45,489 bases of DNA from Bryobacteraceae bacterium. GTDB taxonomy: Bacteria; Acidobacteriota; Terriglobia; Bryobacterales; Bryobacteraceae. Within the stretch, counting starts at the first letter, position 1. Every line of letters begins with the position of its first letter. The translations under genes were made by a program, and so were the position numbers. Below the pieces are notes generated by a model, which had not been told where the DNA came from, ran no database searches, and was given only the letters and a program-made list of their open reading frames with translations. Below, piece after piece: positions 8,443 to 16,956 of the stretch. Where the stretch lies: assembly GCA_030039005.1 (NCBI GenBank), contig JASHQT010000439.1:1-45489 (forward strand), written 5' to 3'.

Positions 8443-9189
8443 TCAATTACGGCTTTGGACGGCGGCTTTGGTTCCGCGCAAAGTGTTCTTCATCGATTCG
8501 CGGGGGAAGCTTTCGAGGAACCCCTTCAATAGCCAGCCCAGTCCTGGAGGCACATCGCGCGAAAGCGAAATGGCTTCGCAGCGCGCATACACGCCGCCGT
8601 CGGCGGCCTCAAAGCGCCAGTAGGAATTCAGGCGCCACAGAAAACCGGAGTCGGAGCCTTGCGGGACTTCGTCGACATACGATTTGTCCGGATCTTTGAC
8701 TTCGCCCACGTGCGTGGAGTGCGCGGTCACGATCAAATGATTGGCATCCGGCATTTCGTAGCGCACGTGATACGTCGTGTTCAGGACGATGGTCAGAATG
8801 TGCTTCTCATACAGCCGCAGCAGGATATCGTATTCGTCGCCCTGGTGCGCGAGCTCGCGCGATTCGATCACCTTGGGGCGGTAAAAATTCTTGTAGCCGG
8901 CATAATCCCGCAGCACCGCCTGCACCTGGCCCAGTGTGGCACCGGGCAGGAACATCGTTCCCACCCAGTCCTGGATCATGGCACCGGGAGTGCGAACATT
9001 CGCCGCGGCCTCTACGGCCTCGATGCGCGGAACGCCGTCGCGCAGGGAGGGATCGCGCACAGCCGCCAAACCCATCCGCGCTTCGGCTTGTGAAACATAA
9101 CGGTCAAAGGCTTCGGCCGCTTCGGGAGTCAATCGCGCGAAGGGGATAGTGGCGAACAGCAGCGGGAGTGCAAACAACAACAACCGCAC
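8443..9189 (-). CDS. Secreted START/SRPBCC-like protein, function unknown
   Basis: 248 residues. The first 18 residues (MRLLLFALPLLFATIPFA) form a signal peptide. From about residue 60 the pattern resembles an SRPBCC/START lipid-binding fold: a GATLGQVQAVLRDYAGYKNFYRP segment, KVIESRELAHQGDEYDILLRL, a long beta region, SGFLWRLNSYWRFEAADGGVYARCEAIS and a C-terminal amphipathic helix with GFLESFPRESM. I do not recognise a named family. Inference: a periplasmic protein that binds a hydrophobic ligand. It converges on the PNPOx-like gene with a 1-base gap and has no operon partner upstream other than the FHA gene 100 bases away. Confidence 0.75.
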   Translation of the reverse strand: MRLLLFALPLLFATIPFARLTPEAAEAFDRYVSQAEARMGLAAVRDPSLRDGVPRIEAVEAAANVRTPGAMIQDWVGTMFLPGATLGQVQAVLRDYAGYKNFYRPKVIESRELAHQGDEYDILLRLYEKHILTIVLNTTYHVRYEMPDANHLIVTAHSTHVGEVKDPDKSYVDEVPQGSDSGFLWRLNSYWRFEAADGGVYARCEAISLSRDVPPGLGWLLKGFLESFPRESMKNTLRGTKAAVQSRN

Positions 9190-9292
9190 ACCCTATTATG
9201 GCCCGGGGGATCGGCTCGGCCCCGCGGGCCTCGCCTCCGCACAGAGCGCTTGGCGGCGCAGGCATTGTGCCGGACAGATTCGAGGATAGAAG

Positions 9293-9784
9293 CTACAAGC
9301 TCTTAAATTTCAGCACCACCTCGCCCAGGCGGATGACGTCGTTGTCCTTCAGCTCTTCGCGCGCGATCGGCTCAGAGCGGTCGTTCAAAAACGTTCCATT
9401 GGTGGAATCGAGATCGGTGATCGTGAACTTGTGGTCTTTGTATCGCAGGCTGGCGTGCTTGCCCGAAATCGCCGTATCGTGCAGGACGATATCGGCATCC
9501 GCGGCCGATCCGATGGTATTGGGACCTTCGCGAATGCGAAAGTCTTCCCCCTTTTGCGAACCGTTCAGCACGACAAACCACCCCACTACCGGAGCCCTCG
9601 GCTTATCGGCGACCGCGACCGATCTTCTGCCGCCACCTGTACCGCCCGCCCCCCGCGGCTCCGCCTCAATTCGCGTTTTCACCGTCACCGCCGGCGTCCC
9701 CTCCGGATATCCCGACCGCTGGCAGTATGGACAGACTTCCCAAGCATCCTCCATTTGATGCCCGTTAACGCAAAACTTGGACAT
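9293..9784 (-). CDS. Zinc-ribbon FHA-domain protein
   Basis: 163 residues from the ATG at 9784, chosen because a GGAGAAGAG Shine-Dalgarno lies just upstream and a Cys motif starts at once. Residues 1-22 have C-x3-GH-x7-CPYC, a short zinc ribbon. A low-complexity linker follows (EPRGAGGTGGGRR). Residues about 70-160 are an FHA domain: FRIREGPNTIGSAADADIVL, SGKHASLRYKD, DLDSTNGTFLND and a final VVLKFK. FHA domains bind phosphothreonine, so a partner of the Ser/Thr kinases that this genome uses is likely (inference). A reading extended to an ATG at 9871 is possible but lacks family support. Confidence 0.88.
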   Translation of the reverse strand: MSKFCVNGHQMEDAWEVCPYCQRSGYPEGTPAVTVKTRIEAEPRGAGGTGGGRRSVAVADKPRAPVVGWFVVLNGSQKGEDFRIREGPNTIGSAADADIVLHDTAISGKHASLRYKDHKFTITDLDSTNGTFLNDRSEPIAREELKDNDVIRLGEVVLKFKSL

Positions 9785-10057
9785 TCCCGTGCTCTTCTCC
9801 TTGGAGCTAAATTCGGCCACCCCACGTGGGACCGCCTCCCCCCTGTCCGTGCACCTAGCCGCTCCGCTCACCGCCTTTGCGGTGGCCGAGCGACTTGATG
9901 GACTTGATCAATGGCGCCGTGCTTGCCACCATGCTTTTTGAGGATTATATACTCCTTCGGCAGGACGCGGCGTGTCAAGCCTCAAAAAAAACTATCAGCG
10001 GGGCGCTAGACATCCTTTACTTTCAAATACATAAGATGGTACGCTGAAGAGCCTATA

Positions 10058-11362
10058 ATGCGAACTGTCGATTTGATCCACCGAAAACGAGATGGTGAAG
10101 AATTATCGCCAGAGGAAATTGCCGCGCTGTTGGAGGGCTACTGCCGGAATGAAATTCCGGATTATCAGATGGCCGCCTTCCTGATGGCCGTCTTCTTCTC
10201 CGGAATGACGGACCGTGAGGTGAGCGCGGCGACGGAGTGCATGGTTCGCTCCGGCGCTACTGTGGACCTTAGTTCCATCCCCGGCATCAAGGTAGACAAG
10301 CATTCTACCGGCGGGGTGGGCGACAAAACCAGTTTGATCTCGGCGCCGCTGGCGGCGGCCGCGGGCGTCGTGGTGCCGATGATGTCGGGACGCGGGCTGG
10401 GTCACACCGGCGGCACGCTGGATAAACTGGAGTCGATCCCGGGCTTCCGCACCGATCTCACGATCGACGAATTCAAAGCGCAACTGGCGCAGTACGGCCT
10501 GGCGTTCATCGGACAGACCGAGGAGATCGCGCCGGCCGACGGCAAGTTGTACGCGCTGCGCGATGCGACATCGACCGTGGAATCGATTCCCTTGATCGCC
10601 ACGTCGATCATGTCGAAGAAACTAGCCGAAGGCGTGGACGCGCTGGTGCTGGACGTCAAGGTGGGCAACGGGGCGTTCATGAAGAAGCAGGTGGACGCGC
10701 GACGGCTGGCGCAGATGATGGTGGGGATCGGGCGGCGCGCCGACAAGCGCGTGCAGGCGCTGATCACCGACATGAATCAACCGCTCGGATACGCCGTGGG
10801 CAACGCCCTGGAAGTGATGGAAGTTTCGCAAACGCTGCAAAACGCCGGCCCCACGGATTTGACGCGCCTGGCGCTGGAGCTGGCGGCGCGCATGATTTAT
10901 CTCGCCAAGATCGTTCCCACGCTGGATGAAGCTCGCGAACTGGCGCAATCGAAGCTCCTGGACGGTTCCGGCTACCGCAAGTTCAAGGAGGTGATCGAAG
11001 CGCAGGGCGGCAATTCGCAGGTGCTGGACCGCTTCGATCTTCTGCCCAATGCCACCGGCGTGCGCGAAATCGCGTCGCCGCGCGCGGGCTACGTCAGCGC
11101 GATCGCGGCCGAAGAGATCGGGCGGGCCTCGTCGCGCATCGGCGCGGGCCGCAGTACGAAAGAAGAGGAAATCGACCCGGCGGTGGGCGTGATCCTGGAA
11201 GTGAAGGTGGGGCAAAAAGTGGAAGCCGGCGCCGTGTTGTGCCGCGTCTATTACACGCGCGAGGAACACGTGGAGGAAGCGTCGGAGGAAATTGAAGACG
11301 CCTTCCGCATTTCGGCACAGGCTCCCGAGGAGCGGGAATTGATTCTGGAAGTGGTGAGTTAG
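10058..11362 (+). CDS. deoA: Pyrimidine-nucleoside (thymidine) phosphorylase
   Basis: 434 residues, normal length. The phosphate-binding KHSTGGVGDKTS (81-92) and the family signature SGRGLGHTGGTLDKLE (110-125) are intact, as is the C-terminal barrel-sandwich domain (GVILEVKVGQKVEAGAVL). It cleaves thymidine, uridine or deoxyuridine with phosphate to base plus (deoxy)ribose-1-phosphate. The length and sequence resemble the broader-specificity Pdp type of Gram-positives as much as E. coli DeoA, so the symbol is provisional. It heads a run of five same-strand nucleoside salvage genes. A GAAGAG before the ATG is a weak Shine-Dalgarno. A TATAAT at 10054-10059 overlaps the start codon and so cannot be the -10 for this start. 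Confidence 0.93.
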   Translation: MRTVDLIHRKRDGEELSPEEIAALLEGYCRNEIPDYQMAAFLMAVFFSGMTDREVSAATECMVRSGATVDLSSIPGIKVDKHSTGGVGDKTSLISAPLAAAAGVVVPMMSGRGLGHTGGTLDKLESIPGFRTDLTIDEFKAQLAQYGLAFIGQTEEIAPADGKLYALRDATSTVESIPLIATSIMSKKLAEGVDALVLDVKVGNGAFMKKQVDARRLAQMMVGIGRRADKRVQALITDMNQPLGYAVGNALEVMEVSQTLQNAGPTDLTRLALELAARMIYLAKIVPTLDEARELAQSKLLDGSGYRKFKEVIEAQGGNSQVLDRFDLLPNATGVREIASPRAGYVSAIAAEEIGRASSRIGAGRSTKEEEIDPAVGVILEVKVGQKVEAGAVLCRVYYTREEHVEEASEEIEDAFRISAQAPEERELILEVVS

Positions 11363-11399
11363 CGACCGCTTGCTGACGCGCGCGGCTCAGACTTAAAGC

Positions 11400-12590
11400 A
11401 TGACGCGGTTCACCGGCATTTTGGGAATCCTCGCGATTCTCCTGGTCTGCGTCCTGTTCTCCAATAACAAACGCTCTATCCGGCCGTCGCTGATCGCGTG
11501 GGGGCTAGGGCTGCAACTGGCGTTCGCGTTTCTGGTGCTGCGGACGCCCGCGGCGCGCGCTTTTGTCGTGCTGAGCGACAAGGTGAACAACGTGATCGGC
11601 TATTCGATGGCCGGGAGCAAGTTCGTGTTCGGCGATCAGCTCGGCGGCGGGCAGCCGGCCATCTTCGCTTTCCAGGTGCTGCCCATAATTATCTTTATCT
11701 GCAGCCTGTTCGCGATCCTTTATTACCTCGGCGTGATGCAGGTGCTGGTGAATGCCATGGCGATCGTGATGCAGCGCGTGATGGGTGCGAGCGGCGCGGA
11801 GGCGACCAACGTCGCGGCCAGCATCTTCATGGGCCAGACCGAGGCGCCCATTACGATCCGCCCGTTCCTCGAAGGCCTCACCGAATCCGAGCTGTTCACC
11901 ATCATGGTGAGCGGCATGGCGCACGTTTCCGGCGCCACGATGGCCGCGTATGTCTTGATGGCGCACGTGGAAATCCGGCATCTGTTGACGGCGGTGATTA
12001 TGACCGCACCGGCGACGATCATGCTCGCCAAGATCCTAGTGCCGGAAGTGGGCAAGCCGGTGACCGCGGGGCGCGTGACCGTGAAGGTGGAGCGGCCGGG
12101 CGTCAATCTCATCGACGCGGCGGCGCGCGGGGCGTCCGACGGGTTGCACCTGGCGCTGAATATCGCGGGAATGTTGATCGCGTTTCTGGCGCTGATCGCG
12201 CTCGTCAACGGCGTGCTCGGTTATTTTCATCTGTCGCTCGAACAGATCCTGGGCATTTTGTTTTCACCCGTCGCCTGGCTGCTGGGCGTGGATTTTCACG
12301 ATTGCCGCACGGTGGGCAATCTGTTGGGCACGCGGCTGGTGCTGAACGAATTCGTCGCCTTCGAGCAGCTCGGGCCGCTGAAACCGAAGCTCGACCCGCA
12401 CGCGTTCACTATCGCGACCTATGCCCTGTGCGGTTTCGCCAACTTCAGCTCCATCGCGATCCAGATCGGCGGGATCGGGGGCCTGGCGCCCAGCCGGAAA
12501 TCCGACCTGGCGCGCATGGGATTGAAGGCCGTAGCGGCGGGGACCATGGCGAACTTCATGTCGGCCTGCATCGCGGGTCTGCTTTTGTAA
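11400..12590 (+). CDS. nupC: NupC-family concentrative nucleoside transporter
   Basis: 396 residues with about ten hydrophobic segments. Family hallmarks are present: GGGQPAIFAFQVLPIIIF, the re-entrant GQTEAPITIRPF loop, SGMAHVSGATMAAYV, and NEFVAFEQL near the end. NupC/CNT carriers import nucleosides with H+ or Na+. The gene lies 37 bases after the pyrimidine phosphorylase and its TAA is followed at once by the ATG of the purine phosphorylase, so the transporter feeds the enzymes encoded on both sides. Specificity (purine versus pyrimidine) cannot be read, but the neighbours cover both. Confidence 0.93.
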   Translation: MTRFTGILGILAILLVCVLFSNNKRSIRPSLIAWGLGLQLAFAFLVLRTPAARAFVVLSDKVNNVIGYSMAGSKFVFGDQLGGGQPAIFAFQVLPIIIFICSLFAILYYLGVMQVLVNAMAIVMQRVMGASGAEATNVAASIFMGQTEAPITIRPFLEGLTESELFTIMVSGMAHVSGATMAAYVLMAHVEIRHLLTAVIMTAPATIMLAKILVPEVGKPVTAGRVTVKVERPGVNLIDAAARGASDGLHLALNIAGMLIAFLALIALVNGVLGYFHLSLEQILGILFSPVAWLLGVDFHDCRTVGNLLGTRLVLNEFVAFEQLGPLKPKLDPHAFTIATYALCGFANFSSIAIQIGGIGGLAPSRKSDLARMGLKAVAAGTMANFMSACIAGLLL

Positions 12591-13391
12591 ATGCATCCGG
12601 CGGTGTCCTATATTCGCGACGTCACGGTGCGCGAGCCGCGCGTGATGGTGGTGCTGGGCAGCGGGCTGGGTGCGTTCGCCGATGAACTCGCTGACCCGAT
12701 CTCGATTCCCTACTCCGAGATTCCCGGCTGGCCAACGTCGACGGCCGCGGGGCACGCGGGCAAGCTGGTGTTCGGCAAGCTGAATCATCTGGACGTGGCG
12801 GTGATGGCCGGGCGCGCGCATTTGTACGAAGGCTACACGCCCGCACAGGTGACGTTCGGCGTGCGGGTGCTGCACCGGCTGGGCGCGCGCAGCGCGGTGT
12901 TCACCAACGCGGCGGGCGGCATCAACCTGTCCTACCGGCAAGGTGCATTAGTGGTGATTTCCGATCACATCAATCTGCAGGGCGCGAATCCGCTGATCGG
13001 GGCCAATGACGAGTCCGAAGGCGCGCGCTTTCCCGATATGACGGAAGCGTATTCGGCGGCCTATCGGGCCAAGGCGCACCAGGTGGCGCGGGAGCTCAAG
13101 ATTCAGTTGGACGAAGGCGTGTACGCGGCGCTCACCGGCCCGAGTTATGAAACGCCGGCGGAGATCCGTTATTTGCGCACGATCGGCGCCGATTTGGTAG
13201 GGATGTCGACGGTGCCGGAAGTGATCGTGGCGAATCACCTGGGGATGCAGGTGCTCGCGATTTCGTGCGTGACCAACATGGCGGCGGGGATTCTACCGCA
13301 GAAGCTGGATCATAAAGAAGTGATGGAGACGGGCTATCGGGTGCGCGATACCTTGATCCGGTTTTTGAAAGCGCTGCTGCCGAAATTATGA
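12591..13391 (+). CDS. punA: Purine-nucleoside phosphorylase, trimeric type
   Basis: 266 residues. Phosphate-binding GSGLG near residue 23, GHAGKLVFG, the MAGRAHLYEG segment, NAAGGIN and the C-terminal GMSTVPEVIVANHLGM with CVTNMAAGI are all typical of the trimeric PNP family (PunA/mammalian PNP), not the hexameric DeoD type. It splits inosine or guanosine and their deoxy forms with phosphate. The start ATG directly follows the nupC stop; its own stop overlaps the cytidine deaminase start in ATGA. The N-terminus is slightly short compared with many homologues, but no in-frame upstream start is available. Confidence 0.93.
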   Translation: MHPAVSYIRDVTVREPRVMVVLGSGLGAFADELADPISIPYSEIPGWPTSTAAGHAGKLVFGKLNHLDVAVMAGRAHLYEGYTPAQVTFGVRVLHRLGARSAVFTNAAGGINLSYRQGALVVISDHINLQGANPLIGANDESEGARFPDMTEAYSAAYRAKAHQVARELKIQLDEGVYAALTGPSYETPAEIRYLRTIGADLVGMSTVPEVIVANHLGMQVLAISCVTNMAAGILPQKLDHKEVMETGYRVRDTLIRFLKALLPKL

Positions 13392-13771
13392 AGAGCCTGG
13401 TGGAAGCCGCGATCGAGGCGCGGAAGAACGCGCACGCGCCCTATTCGCATTTTCTGGTGGGGGCGGCGCTCGAAGCCGAAGACGGCCGCGTGTTTACGGG
13501 CTCGAATGTCGAAAATGCTACTTATGGATTGAGCGTGTGCGCCGAGCGCGTGGCGGTATTCAAGGCGATTTCCGAAAGCGCGCGCAAGTTCCGGCGCGTG
13601 GCGGTGGCGGCCGATACGGATGTTTTGACACCGCCGTGCGGCGCGTGCCGGCAGATCCTGTGGGAGTTTTGCGGGAATATCGAGGTGACGCTGGCCAACC
13701 TGCAGGGGAAGACAGAAACGTTCCGGATGAAGGATTTGTTCCCGAGGCCTTTCGATGCGTCGTTTTTGTAG
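13388..13771 (+). CDS. cdd: Cytidine deaminase
   Basis: 127 residues, the homotetrameric short form. Zinc ligands and the catalytic glutamate are visible: Cys51-Ala-Glu53 (CAER) and PCGACRQ at 83-89 with Cys84 and Cys87. The N-terminal YSHFLVGAALE and GSNVENATYG bind the nucleoside. It converts cytidine and deoxycytidine to uridine forms, which the phosphorylase at the head of the operon can then cleave. The ATGA overlap with the purine phosphorylase shows tight coupling. Confidence 0.95.
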   Translation: MKSLVEAAIEARKNAHAPYSHFLVGAALEAEDGRVFTGSNVENATYGLSVCAERVAVFKAISESARKFRRVAVAADTDVLTPPCGACRQILWEFCGNIEVTLANLQGKTETFRMKDLFPRPFDASFL

Positions 13772-15164
13772 ATCCAGCGTTCACAGGAGTGTGAACGCCA
13801 CAATACTGCTCCTCATCGTTCCGCTGCTGCGCGGCGAGACGGCGGATGCGATTTACACGGCGCGCTACGTGGTCACCATGGACACGCAGCGCGATTTAAT
13901 CGACGATGGCGCGGTGGCGGTGCGCGGGCAAAACATCGTGGGGGTGGGCAAACGCGCCGACATTGAAAAGCAATTCCAAGCGCGCGTGCACGTGAACCGG
14001 CCGGACGCGATCCTGATGCCGGGTCTGATCAACACCCACACGCACGCCGCGATGTCGCTGTTCCGCGGCATCGCCGACGACATGCGAGTCCAGGATTGGC
14101 TGAACAAATTCATCTTCCCGGCCGAAGCCAAAAACGTCACGCCGGATTTTGTCCTGTGGGGCACGCGGCTGGCGTGCCTGGAGATGATGCTCTCCGGCAC
14201 CACCACGTTCGTCGACATGTACTACTTCGAAGATCAGGTAGCCAAAGCCGCCAAGGAAGCGGGGATGCGCGGGATCCTGGGCGAAACGCAGATCCGTTTC
14301 AAGGCGCCGGATTTCGCCACGCCCCAGGAGATGCGTGCCTGGACGGCGAAGTACTTGGATGAATACCAGGGCGATCCGCTGATCGTTCCGGCGGTGGCGC
14401 CGCACGCGATTTACACCAACGATGCCGGGGATCTCAAGGCCGCGCGCGAGCTGGCCAACAAATTTCACGCGCCGCTGGTGATGCACCTGGCCGAAGCCAA
14501 ATCCGAATACGACGACTCGCTCAAGACTCACCACATGTCGCCCACGCGGTACGTCGAATCGCTGGGCTTGCTGAACGGCTGGACCATCGTGGCGCACGCG
14601 ATTTATGTGGACGCCGGCGACGCGAGGATTCTGAAAGCGCACTCGACGGGAGTGGCGCACTGCCCGTCGAGCAACATGAAACTGGCGAGCGGCATCGCGC
14701 CGGTGACCAAGATGCTGGCGCTGGGGATTCCGGTGGGTGTGGGCACGGACGGTCCGGCGGGCAGCAACAATGATTTCGACCTGATGGAAGAAATGAATCT
14801 GGCGGCGGATCTGCAGAAGGTTTCGACCGGCGATCCGACGGTGATCCCGGCCGAGCAGGCGGTCGAGATGGGGACCATTATGGGCGCGAAGGCCATCGGG
14901 CTCGAGAAACTCATCGGGTCGCTCGAGGCGGGCAAGCGCGCGGACCTGATCACGCTGCGGCTGGACCGGCCGCACGCGGTACCGCTCTATAACGTGTATT
15001 CGCAAATCGTGTATGCGCTCAAGGGTTCGGACGTGGAAGACGTGACAGTGAACGGAAAGCCGATCGTGCGGGAGGGACGTTCGCTCACGCTCGAACCCGC
15101 GCCGATTTTCGCCAAGGCCAATGAGTATGCGGCGAAAGTGAAAGGATCATTGCAGGGAAAGTAG
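13755..15164 (+). CDS. mtaD: Amidohydrolase, MTA/SAH deaminase-like, with possible export signal
   Basis: 469 residues from the ATG at 13755, which has GAGG seven bases upstream and overlaps cdd by 17 bases. A GTG at 13791 is an alternative. The metal sites fit the 5'-methylthioadenosine/S-adenosylhomocysteine deaminase family: NTHTHAAMSLFRG, HLAEAKSEYDD, WTIVAHAIYVDAGD and GTDGPAGSNNDFD. The N-terminus (MRRFCRSSVHR then ATILLLIVPLL) is basic then hydrophobic, which resembles a signal peptide; cytoplasmic MtaD lacks this, so an exported adenosine-type deaminase is possible (inference). As the last gene of the salvage operon it would supply inosine-type products to the purine phosphorylase. 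Adenosine, MTA, SAH or guanine could be the substrate. Confidence 0.85.
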   Translation: MRRFCRSSVHRSVNATILLLIVPLLRGETADAIYTARYVVTMDTQRDLIDDGAVAVRGQNIVGVGKRADIEKQFQARVHVNRPDAILMPGLINTHTHAAMSLFRGIADDMRVQDWLNKFIFPAEAKNVTPDFVLWGTRLACLEMMLSGTTTFVDMYYFEDQVAKAAKEAGMRGILGETQIRFKAPDFATPQEMRAWTAKYLDEYQGDPLIVPAVAPHAIYTNDAGDLKAARELANKFHAPLVMHLAEAKSEYDDSLKTHHMSPTRYVESLGLLNGWTIVAHAIYVDAGDARILKAHSTGVAHCPSSNMKLASGIAPVTKMLALGIPVGVGTDGPAGSNNDFDLMEEMNLAADLQKVSTGDPTVIPAEQAVEMGTIMGAKAIGLEKLIGSLEAGKRADLITLRLDRPHAVPLYNVYSQIVYALKGSDVEDVTVNGKPIVREGRSLTLEPAPIFAKANEYAAKVKGSLQGK

Positions 15165-15218
15165 CGGCGACAAGCACTAAGGGCTCTCATTCGGGCGCGC
15201 TCGGCCGATAAGCCCCAC

Positions 15219-15623
15219 ATGAGCCTATTTGAGTGGAGACCCGAATATAGTCTGGGGCATGACGGCATCGACGCGCAGCACCAGCGACTTTTCGCACTGG
15301 CCAACGATCTGCACACCGCGATGACGCAAGGCAAAGGGAAAGGCGCTCTGTCGGAGACGCTGGAGAAGTTGGTGGCTTATACCAAGACGCACTTTGCGAA
15401 CGAAGAGCGCTTGATGCTGGCGCATCACTATCCCGAATATGCGGCGCACAAGGCCGCGCATGATGCGCTGACCGCGCGCGTGCTCGAGTTCCAAAAGAAT
15501 TTCGAGTCCGGACGCGCGGCGATGACCGTGGAGCTGTTGCAGTTCCTGAAGGATTGGCTGCGAACGCACATTGGCGAAACCGATCACAAGGTGGCCGCAT
15601 TTCTCAAATCTAAAGCCGCCTGA
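15219..15623 (+). CDS. Bacteriohemerythrin
   Basis: 134 residues, a single-domain four-helix bundle. All expected di-iron ligands are present: His21 (in DAQHQRLF), His58 and Glu62 (HFANEE), His77 and His81 (EYAAHKAAHD), and His117 with Asp122 (HIGETD). It binds O2 reversibly in the cytoplasm and may deliver or buffer oxygen. It follows the salvage operon by 54 bases and has no obvious Shine-Dalgarno, so it may have its own promoter. It faces the convergent gene that follows with a 14-base gap. Confidence 0.95.
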   Translation: MSLFEWRPEYSLGHDGIDAQHQRLFALANDLHTAMTQGKGKGALSETLEKLVAYTKTHFANEERLMLAHHYPEYAAHKAAHDALTARVLEFQKNFESGRAAMTVELLQFLKDWLRTHIGETDHKVAAFLKSKAA

Positions 15624-15637
15624 CTAGCCGAGGCGAT

Positions 15638-16345
15638 CTACCGCGCCAGGGCCGCGCTTAAACTGGGTTGCGAGGCGACCAATGCTGCGCGCTGGCGGCT
15701 GAGGGCCGCCACCTCGTCGCGGAGGAGGGCGGCCGGCGGAAACGGTTCGCCAAGCTCCTGTTCCGGCAAATTTATCAGCTTGTCCACGATCGATTCATAC
15801 ACCTTCGCCGCGCTGCGCTGTTCTTCCGGAACGTACCAGCGGCGCGAGGCGTCCGCCATTTTCTTGAACTGGGCGACCAACTGATCGCGCGGAAAATTAC
15901 GCTGGCCGGCTTCGGCCAGCATGTCGAGCGCGGTCTCGATCGCCGCCAGACGATTGCTGCGATACGCGAGCAGCAGCCTCAGCAATTCCGCGTCGCCCAC
16001 TGTGCTCCCGTCGGCAAAAATGCCGGCGGCGAGGATTGGCTCCTCGAAGACACGCCTGCCGGCAAGTTCCGGACCCTTGCTCAGGGCACGCTCTTCGCCT
16101 GGCGCGAGCGCGTCCCAATCGCCGTCCAGCGCGTCGAAGAACAAGAGGGATGGGCCGCTCGGTTCCTCGGGCGACCGGGGGAGTTGCTTGGCCCGCGCCA
16201 CAAACGCCACCAGATCCAGCTTGGAATCGTTTCGAATGACAATTTGCTCCAACCCGCCCGGCAAGCGACCCACTTTCGCGTTGATTTGTGCGTGCAATAA
16301 ACTGGCGCACGCGAGCGCGCATGCGACCGCGAAACCCATTTTCAT
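15638..16345 (-). CDS. Secreted protein of unknown function
   Basis: 235 residues with a clear signal peptide (MKMGFAVACALACASLLHAQ). The first half of the mature part is beta-rich with IVIRNDSKLDLVAFV, a segment that resembles a generic exported beta domain; the second half is helical (EAGQRNFPRDQLVAQFKKMADASRRW, then repeated Ala/Leu/Arg helices). No catalytic motif or named family is recognised. It is divergent from the DUF6580 gene with a 65-base gap containing that gene's promoter. Confidence 0.65.
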   Translation of the reverse strand: MKMGFAVACALACASLLHAQINAKVGRLPGGLEQIVIRNDSKLDLVAFVARAKQLPRSPEEPSGPSLLFFDALDGDWDALAPGEERALSKGPELAGRRVFEEPILAAGIFADGSTVGDAELLRLLLAYRSNRLAAIETALDMLAEAGQRNFPRDQLVAQFKKMADASRRWYVPEEQRSAAKVYESIVDKLINLPEQELGEPFPPAALLRDEVAALSRQRAALVASQPSLSAALAR

Positions 16346-16370
16346 CGCGATTGCTTCCGCCTTACCAACC

Positions 16371-16402
16371 TTGACGCAATCAGCCGCTGTTAAGTTTATA
16401 AT
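16371..16402 (+). promoter_or_regulatory. Candidate promoter giving a near-leaderless mRNA
   Basis: A perfect TATAAT at 16397-16402 lies 8 bases before the ATG at 16411, with TTGACG at 16371-16376 (spacer 20, longer than ideal; TTTATA at 16395 gives 18). Transcription would begin about 2 bases before the start codon. No Shine-Dalgarno precedes the ATG, which fits a leaderless message. Inference from sequence only. Confidence 0.4.
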
Positions 16403-16410
16403 TTTAGTTG

Positions 16411-16956
16411 ATGAACAAGGCCAACTGGCGTCCCGCCGCGCTGTCGCTCACCGTGCTCGGAGCCGTAGCCCGCCTTCTGCCTCATCCGCCGAATTTTGCG
16501 CCCGTCGGCGCCACCAGCCTGTTCTCCGGCGCGCGGCTGCCGCGCTGGCAGGCCTACCTGGTGCCCTTGGTGCTGATGGCGGTTACGGATCCGATCCTCT
16601 CGCCGCTGTATGGCTTCAAACCCTACACCAAGTATCTGATCTTTACATACGTGAGCTTCCTGGTCAGCGTCACGCTGGGCCGGCTTTTGCGCAATTCCGA
16701 AAGCGTCACGCGCATCGCAGCGGTCACGGTGCTCAATAGCATCCAGTTTTACCTGATCACCAATTTCGGAAGCTGGCTGTGGTTCCAGGGCTACCCGCAC
16801 ACGATGAATGGCCTGGCCGCCTGCTATGTCGCTGCGATTCCGTTCTTCGGCTGGACACTCGCGAGCGACATCTTCTACACCGGCGTCCTGTTCGGCCTGT
16901 ACGCCTGGTTGAGCCGCACTGTCGCCACCAACGAGCGGCTGCCAGTAGCGGCCTAG
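16411..16956 (+). CDS. DUF6580-family putative membrane transport protein
   Basis: 181 residues from the ATG at 16411 (a TTG directly before it is also in frame). Five or so hydrophobic segments are seen, with the family-like start ALSLTVLGAVARLLPHPPNFAPVGA, then LFSGARLPRW, VLMAVTDPI and a C-terminal ASDIFYTGVLFGLYAWL. The family is annotated as a putative ECF-type S component, a small membrane protein that binds a vitamin or other micronutrient. No ECF ATPases are nearby. The TAG stop shares its last base with the GTG of the next gene, so both are translated together. The substrate is unknown. Confidence 0.78.
   Translation: MNKANWRPAALSLTVLGAVARLLPHPPNFAPVGATSLFSGARLPRWQAYLVPLVLMAVTDPILSPLYGFKPYTKYLIFTYVSFLVSVTLGRLLRNSESVTRIAAVTVLNSIQFYLITNFGSWLWFQGYPHTMNGLAACYVAAIPFFGWTLASDIFYTGVLFGLYAWLSRTVATNERLPVAA

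Noticed and set aside
10054..10059. TATAAT as promoter of the nucleoside operon
   Set aside because: It overlaps the start codon, so transcription would begin inside the gene.
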